Shown: positions 46,136 through 54,661 of the stretch, one piece after another
How positions within the stretch are numbered: position 1 is the stretch's first letter
Layout: each line of letters starts with the position of its first letter
Assembly: GCA_000242935.3 (NCBI GenBank)
Contig: CP007053.1
Coordinates: forward strand, 6,061,001 to 6,125,000
Direction of reading: 5' to 3'
Origin: Opitutaceae bacterium TAV5
Lineage (GTDB): Bacteria > Verrucomicrobiota > Verrucomicrobiia > Opitutales > Opitutaceae
DNA: 64,000 nucleotides
The notes under the pieces: model-generated
What the model was told of the DNA's origin: nothing
The model's input: only the letters and a program-made list of their open reading frames with translations
Database searches by the model: none
Position numbers and translations under genes: made by a program

Positions 46136-46906
46136 TCAGATCGTCGGGCGGTGGGTTTTGCGGTATTCGCCGGGCGGCATTTTGCAGTGGCGGGTGAACA
46201 TCCTGCAAAAATGCTCGGCGCTGCCGAAACCGCACAACAGACCGATCTCGCCCACCCGGTAGTCGCTGCTCGCCAGATAAATCCTCGCATGTTCGAGACG
46301 CTCGGCGACCAGCAGGGCCGAGAAACTTTTGCCGAACAGCGTCCTCGTCAGGTGGCAGGTTCTCGAAACCGAAAGCGACAGCTTGCGCGCCAGATCCGCC
46401 ACCGAAACCGGCCGGTTGAAATGCGCCTCGACAAATCCGGCGATCTCGTCCCGGTAGCGAAATCCGCTCTCCGGATGGCGTCGCAGAAACTCCGCCCGCC
46501 GCAACAGCCCCTCTCCGAACACCGGCAGCACGTTGCACAAACGGCGAATCCTCTCCGCTTCCGCTCCCGACGGATGCTTCCAGAGCCCCGCGAAAAGCGT
46601 GGCCACCTGATTCTGCTGCCGGTAAAGCGGAATCGCGACCTCCAGCAATCGCCTCCGGCAACGTTTCAGATAACAAGGCCGGCCGCTCTCGTTCACCCTG
46701 CGGTTGAAATCGAACATGCAATGCTTCACGCAATAATCGCGCTCCTCCGCCGCGCATTCGGTGTAGGACTGGCGGTGTGACGCACGTACCTCGCCCAGCA
46801 TCGGCTTGCGGTCCCGGTGAGCAAAAACCCCGGCCAGATCGTGCACGGTGATTTTGCAGCCGCACACTTTCTCGAAATCGACAACGGCAGGTTCGAGGTC
46901 ATACAT
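46136..46906 (-). CDS. AraC-family regulator with PocR-like sensor
   Basis: The 256-residue protein starts at MYDLEP (46904-46906); an upstream ATG at 46999 would add a basic, dissimilar 31-residue extension. The N-terminal domain, with VCGCKITVHDLAGVF and a Cys/His-rich RDYCVKHCMFDF, resembles PocR/PAS-like sensors. The C-terminus is an AraC helix-turn-helix (SVADLARKLSLSVSRTCHLT, EIGLLCGFGSAEHFCRMFTR). It is divergent from the ferredoxin/FAD-oxidoreductase pair at 47059-48749, which it probably controls. Confidence 0.85.
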   Translation of the reverse strand: MYDLEPAVVDFEKVCGCKITVHDLAGVFAHRDRKPMLGEVRASHRQSYTECAAEERDYCVKHCMFDFNRRVNESGRPCYLKRCRRRLLEVAIPLYRQQNQVATLFAGLWKHPSGAEAERIRRLCNVLPVFGEGLLRRAEFLRRHPESGFRYRDEIAGFVEAHFNRPVSVADLARKLSLSVSRTCHLTRTLFGKSFSALLVAERLEHARIYLASSDYRVGEIGLLCGFGSAEHFCRMFTRHCKMPPGEYRKTHRPTI

Positions 46907-47058
46907 GATCACCCGCCAGCAAGACCTTTCCGGCTGCCCTTGGCAATCTTCACGCCTGTTTTCGACAAGGCGCGTCAAGACTACGGCATTCGCGGTCATT
47001 GTCCCCGGCGGGCGGGGCGGTTATGATGACGTCGCACTGACCCACCCACCCACACTCC

Positions 47059-47280
47059 ATGAAGAATCAGTATGTCATAGATCGCGGCTGCAAATTTTGC
47101 TTCAACTGCAAGTGGACTTGCCCGGCTGATGCAATCGTCGTGGTCGATGATCTCATGCAGATCGATCAGGAGCGGTGCCGCCATTGCGGACGATGTTACG
47201 AAAACTGCCCCAACGAGGCGGTCCGGATCATCCCGCTCGCGGAAAAAACCACAGCCACCACAGGAGAAACACACACATGA
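47059..47280 (+). CDS. 2[4Fe-4S] ferredoxin-like protein
   Basis: The 73-residue protein has two four-Cys sets, C11-C14-C17-C21 (GCKFCFNCKWTCP) and C40-C43-C46-C50 (RCRHCGRCYENCP), for two [4Fe-4S] clusters. Its stop overlaps the ATG of the FAD oxidoreductase gene (ATGA), so the two products are probably made together, with the ferredoxin passing electrons to or from the flavoprotein. Confidence 0.92.
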   Translation: MKNQYVIDRGCKFCFNCKWTCPADAIVVVDDLMQIDQERCRHCGRCYENCPNEAVRIIPLAEKTTATTGETHT

Positions 47281-48749
47281 TCCCACTGATCGAACGCAAC
47301 GGGAAGTTTATCAATCCCGAGATTTCCATGCCGTCATGCGGCGAGTATGACATCGTCGTTTGCGGAGGCGGCATGGCCGGCATCGGCGCCGCGCTGTCCG
47401 CCGCCCGCGCGGGCTGCAAAACCCTGCTGCTCGAACGCGAATCCATGCTGGGCGGACTGGCCACCGCCGGCCTCGTCAACATCCCGCTCGATTTTGCCAA
47501 GGGCATCAGCGCCGAAATGCTCCGCCGCCTCGACGCCGTCAACGGCCACTGGCACCGCAACAGCGATCCGGAAAAGCACAAGCTGATCCTCGACCGCATG
47601 ACCGCCGAAGCCGGCGTGGAGGTCCTGTTCGTTTCCCACGCCGTCGATGCCATGGTCGAAAACGGCCGCATCCGCGGCGTGGTCATCGAAAACAAGAGCG
47701 GCCGCCAGGTCGTCCTCGCCGGGCGTGTGATCGACTGCACCGGCGACGCCGACATCGCCTTCTTCGCCGGTTGCGAATGCATGGCGGGCCGCCCCTCGGA
47801 CGGCAAACACCAGGCGTGTTCGCTGGAGTTCCGTCTCGGCGGCGTCGACTGGGACCGCTATCAGGAATCGGAACTGAAACGCACCGATCCCTCCTGGATC
47901 AACCTGATCGGGAAAGCCGTTGCCGACGGGGATATGCCGTATCCGATCGACAACCACCTGAACTGGGTGACGCACGTCCCCGGACGCCCGCAACACTGCG
48001 GCAAGGACGAAATCTCGATGTGCTTCGCCCACTCGCGCAACTGCCGCCCGCTGGACGCCAGAGACCTGACCCGCATGTATATCGAGGGACGCGAACAGGC
48101 GGACATCCTCTCGAAATTCATCAAGAAGTGCGTGCCCGGTTTCGAGGACAGCTACCTCATCGACACCGGCAGCCTGCTCGGCGTGCGCGAAAGCCGCCGC
48201 GTCGTGGGCGAATATGTCCTGACCACGCTGGATTTCGCCCGCGCCACTCCCTTTGACGACACGGTCTGCATGACCGGTCATCACTACGACCTCCACAACC
48301 CCGATGGCCCCGGCAACGTCAAATGGGCGGAGATCGAGATCGACGGGAAAATCCGCTACGTTTCGACGCACGGCAAAGGCGGCTCGTGGGCGCCGCCGGG
48401 CGGTTACGAAGCGATTTCCGACGGCTGGGGGCGCACCGGAGCGGATTTCCGGCGCAAGGAACTGCCCAGCTCGATTCCGTACCGTTCGCTGGTGCCGCTC
48501 GGGATCGACAACCTCCTGGTGGCGGGACGTTGCCTGTCGAGCGAGTTTATGGCGCAGGCCGGGTGCCGCCTGATCCTGACGTGTTGCAACATGGGGCAGG
48601 CGGCGGGCACGGCGGCGGCGCTGTCGCTCGAGGCCGGCGTTACGCCGCGCAAGGTGGATACAACAAAACTCCGCCAGCGGCTCATCACCGACGGTTGCGA
48701 GGTCGGACAAAGCTTCCTGAAGCAACGGATGTTACTCGAACCGGCGTAG
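47277..48749 (+). CDS. FAD-dependent oxidoreductase
   Basis: The 490-residue protein has the FAD-binding Rossmann motif VVCGGGMAGIGAALSAARAG (about 28-47) and a second glycine-rich strand near GRVIDCTGDADIAFFAGCEC, with C-terminal VPLGIDNLLVAGRCLSSEFM, the pattern of the FAD_oxidored family common in Planctomycetes and Verrucomicrobia. The substrate is unknown. It is translationally coupled to a ferredoxin gene and divergent from an AraC regulator gene, so it is likely part of an inducible catabolic module. Confidence 0.85.
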   Translation: MIPLIERNGKFINPEISMPSCGEYDIVVCGGGMAGIGAALSAARAGCKTLLLERESMLGGLATAGLVNIPLDFAKGISAEMLRRLDAVNGHWHRNSDPEKHKLILDRMTAEAGVEVLFVSHAVDAMVENGRIRGVVIENKSGRQVVLAGRVIDCTGDADIAFFAGCECMAGRPSDGKHQACSLEFRLGGVDWDRYQESELKRTDPSWINLIGKAVADGDMPYPIDNHLNWVTHVPGRPQHCGKDEISMCFAHSRNCRPLDARDLTRMYIEGREQADILSKFIKKCVPGFEDSYLIDTGSLLGVRESRRVVGEYVLTTLDFARATPFDDTVCMTGHHYDLHNPDGPGNVKWAEIEIDGKIRYVSTHGKGGSWAPPGGYEAISDGWGRTGADFRRKELPSSIPYRSLVPLGIDNLLVAGRCLSSEFMAQAGCRLILTCCNMGQAAGTAAALSLEAGVTPRKVDTTKLRQRLITDGCEVGQSFLKQRMLLEPA

Positions 48750-48771
48750 CCACAGGCCTCCGCGCCTGTGG
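48750..48771. repeat. Palindrome after the FAD oxidoreductase gene
   Basis: CCACAGGC (48750-48757) and GCCTGTGG (48764-48771) form an 8-bp hairpin immediately after the stop codon. There is no T-run, so it resembles the intergenic palindrome families rather than a classic terminator. Confidence 0.45.
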
Positions 48772-48974
48772 TGACGACGCGAAGCGCAGGTATCTGTTTA
48801 GCCAGCCCGCGCCCTGTAGCTGAACGGATACAGGCGTCGCCCCCGGCTTCCGGCTGCGCGGCGCATGAGCACGCCGCCGGGCAATCACTTCGTATTGCCA
48901 GACAGATTCCAGCCCTTCTATCTTTCGTCCGGAAGTCATTCCGCAATCACCATCCACGACTGCCCGCCACGCTC

Positions 48975-50003
48975 ATGCCTGTCTGCACGCCTCCCTCCAC
49001 CCTCGAATTTCACAACTGCCACCCCGAACCCCGCGAAGGCGGCGTCTGGCAGCTTCCCCGCTATCCGGCCAATGTCCGCCACGCGCTCAACGAACGCGGC
49101 CGCATGGTCTCGATGGATTCCTGCGGCGTGGAGCTCCGCTTCGTCACTCCCGCACAGAATATCCGCATCACCCTCACCGCCGAGGACGCCGACGTCGAGG
49201 TGCAGGTTTACCGCGGCCCCTTTCTCCTGGCCACGCACCGCCTCGCCCGCGGTGTCCCCACCGCGCTCCACCTCACGCCGCCCGAACGTTTCCCCGAGGC
49301 CACCGACGCCGCACTCGCTTCCGGCGGGTGGTCGCCCGATGTCTGGCGGATCGCCCCCGGCCGCGCCGCGTGCCTCTTCCACCACATCGAAACCTTCGGT
49401 CACCCCGTACGCCCGCCAGCCGCTTCCGAAAAGCCCGCCATCACCTGGCTCGCGTACGGGTCGTCGATCACGCACTCGCACCATGGCGGCTATCCTTACC
49501 ACGCCGCCCGCCTCCTCCACTGGAATCTCCTCGGCAAGGGCCTCTCCGGCGCGTGCCACATCGAAAAAGAAGCCGCCGACTATCTCGCTGCCACCGCCGC
49601 CGAAGTGAAGGCTGACATCGTCACCGCCGAACTCGGCGTGAACATGCGCGGCGGCTACACCGTCGAGGAATTTTCCCGCCGCGCCGCCGGCTTCGTGAAA
49701 ACGATGCGTGCGGTCAATCCCGATACACCGCTCGTTCTCATCACCGCCTTCACCAACAGCGCCCACCACTCTCGCGCCCCGCGTGACGACTTCGAGCGTC
49801 TTCACGGTTTCGATGCCGTCCTCCGGGATATAGCCTCCCGCGCAAGCGCCGCCGGCGATTCCCGGCTCCACCTGATCGAAGGCGCGGAAATTCTGCCCGA
49901 TCTCACGCTCCTCTCCGCCGACCTCCTCCACCCTTCCCCCTCCGGCCACGCCCTCATGGGCCACAATCTGGCGGAGCGGTTGCGCCCCCTCGCAGGAACC
50001 TGA
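48975..50003 (+). CDS. SGNH/GDSL hydrolase
   Basis: The 342-residue protein has an N-terminal beta domain of about 130 residues, then SGNH blocks: TWLAYGSSITHSHHGGYPYH with the catalytic serine, VTAELGVNMRGGY with Gly/Asn, and LLHPSPSGHALMG with Asp/His-type catalytic residues. There is no clear signal peptide. It follows the FAD oxidoreductase gene by 225 bp. A decayed partial copy lies at 50799-51712, so this gene has been locally duplicated. Confidence 0.85.
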   Translation: MPVCTPPSTLEFHNCHPEPREGGVWQLPRYPANVRHALNERGRMVSMDSCGVELRFVTPAQNIRITLTAEDADVEVQVYRGPFLLATHRLARGVPTALHLTPPERFPEATDAALASGGWSPDVWRIAPGRAACLFHHIETFGHPVRPPAASEKPAITWLAYGSSITHSHHGGYPYHAARLLHWNLLGKGLSGACHIEKEAADYLAATAAEVKADIVTAELGVNMRGGYTVEEFSRRAAGFVKTMRAVNPDTPLVLITAFTNSAHHSRAPRDDFERLHGFDAVLRDIASRASAAGDSRLHLIEGAEILPDLTLLSADLLHPSPSGHALMGHNLAERLRPLAGT

Positions 50004-50140
50004 GCCAGGAACTGCCGCTTGCGACCCACTCCATCGCGTCACGCCTCTCCGGTCTGATGACGATGGAACGCCTGCAAACGTGGCAGCGCGGAAATGCCGC
50101 CCAAGGTTTTGACGGCCGGGATTGCACTGCGCGGGTCGAG

Positions 50141-50407
50141 TCAGTCTTGAGGTGGCTGGAATGTTTCGTAGACAGTGCTTCGTCCCTTGAGGAATCTGAT
50201 CATGAGTTCGCCGGTGAGGGAATCAAAGGAGTAGATCGCCCGATATTTCCCGATGCGAAGTCGATAGTATCCGGAGAGATCATCAGAGAGTGCCTTGGTG
50301 TCACGTTTTTTGCCGGCATTGAGGTCGTCAAGTGCCCGTCGAATATCCCTGCGGACGCCCGGATGCATGGCTGCAAGGGCGGCGATGACTTGTTGGGAAA
50401 ATTTCAC
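50141..50407 (-). CDS. RelE/ParE-family toxin
   Basis: The 88-residue protein has the RelE-superfamily pattern: ALAAMHPGVRRDIRRALDDL then SGYYRLRIGKYRAIYSFDS with Arg/Lys-rich active-site strands and a basic C-terminus (IRFLKGRSTVYETF). Such toxins cut mRNA at the ribosome or, in the ParE type, poison gyrase; the sequence does not tell which. The GTG start overlaps the antitoxin stop (GTGA), giving the usual antitoxin-first gene order. Confidence 0.85.
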   Translation of the reverse strand: MKFSQQVIAALAAMHPGVRRDIRRALDDLNAGKKRDTKALSDDLSGYYRLRIGKYRAIYSFDSLTGELMIRFLKGRSTVYETFQPPQD

Positions 50408-50682
50408 AGGGGGACGTCACTGGCGTCGGTGTATTTGATTTTCCCTGCCCTGTCGTCGGCCAGGAATTGGCGGAATTCGGCATCAGCCATCAGTTCTGCG
50501 GTTTCGGGGTCTGCTGTAAGAATGAACGGAATGGCGTTGCGGATCTCGACCTGGGCGAGGAATGCGTTGATGGCATCGCCCGGCTTGAGCCCCAGTCGGG
50601 CGAATATCTTTTCGGTCCTGCGCATGCGTCCGGTCGGGACGCGTGCCCTGAGCAGTACGGTTTTTTGAGTGGTGGTTGGCAT
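50404..50682 (-). CDS. RelB/DinJ-type antitoxin
   Basis: The 92-residue protein begins MPTTTQKTVLLRARVPTGRM, an RHH-type N-terminus, followed by RTEKIFARLGLKPGDAINAF, the RelB/DinJ dimerisation and DNA-binding segment. Its acidic C-terminus (MADAEFRQFLADDRAGKIKY) would bind the toxin. I chose the ATG at 50680-50682 because the upstream extension MVDLGSKETHLCL is unlike the family. It is the first gene of the pair with the toxin at 50141-50407. Confidence 0.85.
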   Translation of the reverse strand: MPTTTQKTVLLRARVPTGRMRRTEKIFARLGLKPGDAINAFLAQVEIRNAIPFILTADPETAELMADAEFRQFLADDRAGKIKYTDASDVPL

Positions 50683-51050
50683 AGAAAGACACAAATGTGT
50701 CTCTTTTGAGCCAAGGTCAACCATCAGGGTCTGTCAGTGTGCATCAGTGGATCACCGGCAACTCGAACCGCCCATCGCCTTCGAAAAAGCCGGCGTCGGC
50801 CGCTGCCGAAAAGCCCTCCGTTACCTGGCTCGCCTACGGCTCGTCGATCACCCATTCGCATCATGGCGAGTATCCCTACCACGCCGCCCGCCTCCTCCGC
50901 TGGAACGTGGCCGACATCGTCACCGCCGCACTCGGCGTGAACACGCGCGGCGGCCCTTGCTGTTCCCGGGCGCTGGCCCCCGACCATTTTCCTGATGGTC
51001 AGCTGCCAGTTTCATCATCCGCCTGGATTGCCAGGGGGTGAAACTGTCGA

Positions 51051-51287
51051 TCAGGAAGCCCTGGCCTTGCTGCCCGCGCCACCACCGTCGGCATTCTTTT
51101 GCAGTGCCCTTATTCGCTGGATGTCCGGGATGTGTTCTCCGCCCGGATAGTCGATCAGATCGAGTGCAATCAGATCCACGACATAGGCCGCAAACGACTG
51201 TCGCCTCGATATAGCTTTCTTTTGAGCAAGCAGATACAAGGTCTTGTCCATCTTCAGGCCGGTTCTTGCATCGGAATTTCTTGGCAT
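51051..51287 (-). CDS. Small putative ribbon-helix-helix regulator
   Basis: The 78-residue protein starts at the ATG at 51285-51287 behind AAGAGGA, a rare clear Shine-Dalgarno site in this window. It is basic at the N-terminus (MPRNSDARTGLKMDKTLYLL) with a helical segment SFAAYVVDLIALDLIDYPG. The size and composition resemble RHH DNA-binding proteins or orphan antitoxins, but I do not recognise a family. About 60 bp upstream lies an array of four ATAGTG half-sites, suggesting autoregulation. It lies within a decayed SGNH gene copy. Confidence 0.6.
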   Translation of the reverse strand: MPRNSDARTGLKMDKTLYLLAQKKAISRRQSFAAYVVDLIALDLIDYPGGEHIPDIQRIRALQKNADGGGAGSKARAS

Positions 51288-51346
51288 GTGTCCTCTTGGG
51301 AAGCTTTTCGCCGTTTTGTGCAAGAAAGGGGAAAACAAACACCTCA

Positions 51347-51386
51347 AATAGTGATTATATTCACTATTTATAGTGATCAAATAGTG
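51347..51386. promoter_or_regulatory. Four-half-site operator before the small regulator
   Basis: AATAGTGA (51347-51354) and TCACTATT (51361-51368) are perfect 8-bp inverted arms with a 6-base spacer; further ATAGTGA (51370-51376) and ATAGTG (51381-51386) half-sites follow. Such arrays are typical of RHH repressors that bind cooperatively. The AT-rich context also suits a promoter. Confidence 0.65.
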
Positions 51387-51749
51387 CAATCAGGCCTGAG
51401 AACCGGGCCATCCACCCTCAACAGAAGCAGCGTTTCGCCAGGATTCTCCAATACCCGATGATAGCTGCGAAGGTAACGGAGCGCAGCAGAGCGGAGAAGG
51501 CGTCGCCGCAGGCGATGGCCCGAAGGGCTGGGCGTGGCAACGCCCACAATTCGCAGGCTCCGGGGGGGGGGAGCGCGGGAGTAATGGAGCGGCAGCGTCC
51601 CGCCGCTCCGGACCGTAGGGGCGCACTTTTACTGTCTTGTGCGCCCGTTCCCCTTTGCGCCCGCCATTCTCGCGCCCCGCGTGACGACTTCGAGCGACCG
51701 CCTGCGTTCGATCATGAACGCCTGAAGCCTTTCCTTCTGTTGGACCTGG

Positions 51750-52862
51750 TCAAACGCCATCCACGCCGGAGGAGACGCGTGTTTTCCCCTTCATGGTGGA
51801 TGGGTCGCGGGCAGGTCGGGTCGACCGCCGCCGGGTGGTGGTTCCGTCCATCCATTCGCTGGCCAGCATGACGGTCTTGGCCTGCGCAGGCACGCCGCGC
51901 TCGTTGTGGTTGATCTGCTCCACCACCAGATCGACCGCCACCGCGCCGAGCAGCCGGTTGTTCTGGTTGATGCCGGAAAATCCCGCCTGATCGCCCTGGA
52001 GGTTGAGACTCGCCAGGCCGATGTCGCGCGGCACGCGTTTCCCGAGTTTCTGCAACCAGCCGCGCACCTCCGCATGGAGCGTGATGATCACCTCCGGTTT
52101 CTCGTGTGCCACCCACTCTCCGAATCCGTCGGGCTGCCAGTCATGCCAGAGAAAAACCGGCAGGTGGTGATCACGGGGAAGCAGCGAGCTGAATGACAGG
52201 AACGCCCCCGTCCACTTGTGCTCCACGCGGGCGTCGTCCTCGTACCGGATCGCCAGCCCGATGCGCCGGTAACCCAGGTCGCGCAGTCGCGTGACGGCCA
52301 GCCGCATCGAAGAAAATTGGTCGTTCACGGCCCGGTGCAGCACGGCTCCGCGATAGCTGAACCCGATCGTGGCGCTGGCAAACCCGCTCCAGTCGAAATC
52401 GATGTCCGGAATCGGGTCCGAAAGCGGAGCGAGGATCACCCCGAGGATGCCGCGCGCCCGGAGCACCTTTTCCATCCGCGCGGTGCTCATGTCGGGCGCG
52501 TTGAGCGCAAAACGCTCCAGTTTGTAACCGAGCGTCCGGGCGCGCGCGTTGCCCCCTTCGTAAATCGACGACAGCCACAGGCCGGCCTTCTCGTCGTAAA
52601 CATGCTTGTCCAGATGCCAGGTCAGAAACGCGATCACCGGCGATCCGGGTGTCTGCCCCGTCCTGTTGCTGCGCACATGGGCCATCAGCGCGGCCAGCAT
52701 CGGATTCGGCCGCCAGCCGATATCCATCGCGATTTTCTGGATACGAGCCCGCGTCTCCGCCGACTGGCGCGGATGGTTTTTCAGCGCGCGCGACACCGTC
52801 ATCACCGACACTCCGGCCAGTTCCGCGATTTGCGTCATCGTTGGGGTGGTCTGCTCAGCCAT
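51750..52862 (-). CDS. LacI-family transcriptional regulator
   Basis: The 370-residue protein has the LacI helix-turn-helix MTQIAELAGVSVMTVSRALK, hinge and effector domain (AIRYEDDARVEHKWTGAFLS, DIGLASLNLQGDQAGFSGIN). The ATG at 52860-52862 is chosen; 52871 is a close alternative. It is divergent from the PEP-CTERM/pseudopilin/glycosidase cassette at 52957-57100, the same arrangement as LacI 32648-33670 with its cassette. GTTAAC lies in the divergent region, but no convincing extended operator is visible. Confidence 0.9.
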   Translation of the reverse strand: MAEQTTPTMTQIAELAGVSVMTVSRALKNHPRQSAETRARIQKIAMDIGWRPNPMLAALMAHVRSNRTGQTPGSPVIAFLTWHLDKHVYDEKAGLWLSSIYEGGNARARTLGYKLERFALNAPDMSTARMEKVLRARGILGVILAPLSDPIPDIDFDWSGFASATIGFSYRGAVLHRAVNDQFSSMRLAVTRLRDLGYRRIGLAIRYEDDARVEHKWTGAFLSFSSLLPRDHHLPVFLWHDWQPDGFGEWVAHEKPEVIITLHAEVRGWLQKLGKRVPRDIGLASLNLQGDQAGFSGINQNNRLLGAVAVDLVVEQINHNERGVPAQAKTVMLASEWMDGTTTRRRSTRPARDPSTMKGKTRVSSGVDGV

Positions 52863-52956
52863 TTGTGACATTTGTGTGTTATGGTTAACGCATCCTGTCA
52901 ATTGCGCTCCGAAGCAAATGATTTTGAAAGGCTGTCTACTTCACCCTGTTATTACT

Positions 52957-53835
52957 ATGAATTACAAAACAACTCCCGATTCCCTGTTCCCACGCGAGGT
53001 TTCTCGCCTCATGGCGGCTCTTGCCATTTTTTTGACCACGTGCGTGTTCGCTTTGGCTGCCACTGCTCAAACGGTCATCATTGAAGATACTTTCTCCCTT
53101 TCTGGCACTCGCATTGAAGGTAGCAGACTGGGCGGGACCTCTCCGGAAACACAGTTGGGGAATGCGACCTGGGTAGCCGCCACGACCTTGCTGAATGGCG
53201 TATTCACTGCAGATGGCAAAATTACCTCCTACAAAAATACTGCTGGAACCATTTATCCAACCGCAATGGGTATTGCGGTTCCTTCCGCTTACATCGGAGG
53301 AGTAATGACGATCACCGCGGATATCATTACAGATACCACAGGTTGGATCAGCGTTGGTTTCTGGAAAACAACTCCGTCAGGCGATACTTGGGCAGGATCC
53401 ACCGACAATGTTCTTTCGGTTTTTGTTAAGAGCAATGGTGACTGGAACCTCATAGTGAATGGCGAAGTTTCGACTATCAAAGGAAAGATCAATGGCTATA
53501 ACGCCTCAGTTTCCTACAACATTGGATTGAGCTTGGACATGGACACTCAAAAGGTCCGTGTGTTTTTGACCAATGGGACGACCGATACCACTCTTAAGGA
53601 TTGGGTGGACGCAGGGCTCTCCACGGCAGACACGGCATCAATTGGAGTGACCGCTTTTCGTATTCATACGAGCGCGGGCGTGTCGGATACTGACAAGTAT
53701 TCCATCGATAATTTCAAACTGACAACCTCGCTGGCCATTGTGCCCGAACCAGGGAATGTTGCCCTGTTGCTGGCGCTGACGGCAGGTCTGGCAGTTGGCT
53801 TGCTTGCCTGGAGGAAGAGCCATCTTTCCCGATAG
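52957..53835 (+). CDS. PEP-CTERM sorting-domain protein
   Basis: The 292-residue protein has a signal peptide (LAIFLTTCVFALAATAQT) and ends with VPEP, a hydrophobic helix and a basic tail (LAWRKSHLSR), the PEP-CTERM signal for exosortase-dependent surface sorting. The beta-rich body (TTGWISVGFWKTTPSGDTWA) is only loosely like the proteins at 36283-37995. G+C is visibly lower than in most of the window. Confidence 0.85.
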   Translation: MNYKTTPDSLFPREVSRLMAALAIFLTTCVFALAATAQTVIIEDTFSLSGTRIEGSRLGGTSPETQLGNATWVAATTLLNGVFTADGKITSYKNTAGTIYPTAMGIAVPSAYIGGVMTITADIITDTTGWISVGFWKTTPSGDTWAGSTDNVLSVFVKSNGDWNLIVNGEVSTIKGKINGYNASVSYNIGLSLDMDTQKVRVFLTNGTTDTTLKDWVDAGLSTADTASIGVTAFRIHTSAGVSDTDKYSIDNFKLTTSLAIVPEPGNVALLLALTAGLAVGLLAWRKSHLSR

Positions 53836-53883
53836 CACGGCTTCCACTCTTTCCCCGACTTATCCTTCAAAATCAAATTCATC

Positions 53884-54582
53884 ATGAATCCCCTCCTCCC
53901 CCGCCCCCGCCATCGTTCATCCGGTTTCACCCTTGTCGAGTTACTCACGGTTATTGCCATTATCGGCATTCTGGCGGGGATTCTGATTCCCGTAGTGGGG
54001 CGGGTTCGCGAGACAGCCAAAGCCTCTCTCTGCACCAGTAATCTTCGGCAAATAGGTCAGGCTTTCATCGCGTTTGCGACCGATCATAAAGACCACTATC
54101 CCCTCAGTTGGGCAAAGGGGGACGGATCTTATGATAACAACTGGCAATACAACACGGCTCCCTACTTGGGTCTGGTTGTGCAGCCGAGTTGGAATGGGAC
54201 GGTGGCCGCGTGCAATCCCAAAGGACCATTAGGGTGCCCTGGCTCGGTCGGAGTAGAAGGTATCACATGGATCACTTACAAAATGACCGCCGCACATAGA
54301 TACTACTTGGGAAATACTCTCAAGAGAGACCCGAAGGAAATCAAGCCCGTGGGTCTTGCCATGTCCTATATCAGGACTCCCTCCCAATCATTGCTCGTCA
54401 CCGATGGAAGAACAGGAAATCCCGATTTCAACTCATCGGATCCAACTGTCTTTGATGGTGTGTCGTATCCGCATCGCGAACGCACCAATGCCCTGTTTGC
54501 CGATGGCCATGTAAGGTCTTTTTCCCGGCAGGAGATCGAGAATCGCTGGGACGTGTTTTATACCAAATCGGTCGGGAACTGA
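53884..54582 (+). CDS. Pseudopilin-like protein with H-X9-DG motif
   Basis: The 232-residue protein has the prepilin peptide RHRSSG (G14) followed by FTLVELLTVIAIIGILAG with Glu19. The C-terminal motif is H197, nine residues, then DG (207-208, FADGHVRSF). It belongs to the same H-X9-DG pseudopilin group as 33753-34472 and, like it, lies in a LacI-controlled cassette next to a PEP-CTERM gene. The glycosidase gene follows after 79 bp. Confidence 0.92.
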   Translation: MNPLLPRPRHRSSGFTLVELLTVIAIIGILAGILIPVVGRVRETAKASLCTSNLRQIGQAFIAFATDHKDHYPLSWAKGDGSYDNNWQYNTAPYLGLVVQPSWNGTVAACNPKGPLGCPGSVGVEGITWITYKMTAAHRYYLGNTLKRDPKEIKPVGLAMSYIRTPSQSLLVTDGRTGNPDFNSSDPTVFDGVSYPHRERTNALFADGHVRSFSRQEIENRWDVFYTKSVGN

Positions 54583-54661
54583 TTCGTCCCCGTTGCGCTC
54601 CGCCTCAGCAGACCGATGCCTTCCTGCTGATCATTGCCACCATTCCCCTTTCATTTTATCC

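Larger units (their letters stand above)
50799..51712 (+). pseudogene. Decayed duplicate of the SGNH hydrolase, interrupted
   Basis: 50799-50905 translates to EKPSVTWLAYGSSITHSHHG and the following YPYHAARLLRWN, matching the intact gene at 49415-49530; 50906-50955 continues with ADIVTAALGVNTRGG after an internal deletion. 51661-51712 encodes RHSRAPRDDFERP, the next conserved block. Between these pieces (about 50956-51660) lie unrelated sequences including the small gene 51051-51287. The copy therefore decayed through deletion and an insertion of about 600 bp. Confidence 0.8.

Noticed and set aside
51554-51570. G-tract as a phase-variation switch
   Set aside because: The homopolymer lies in non-coding repeat DNA, not in a gene or clear promoter.
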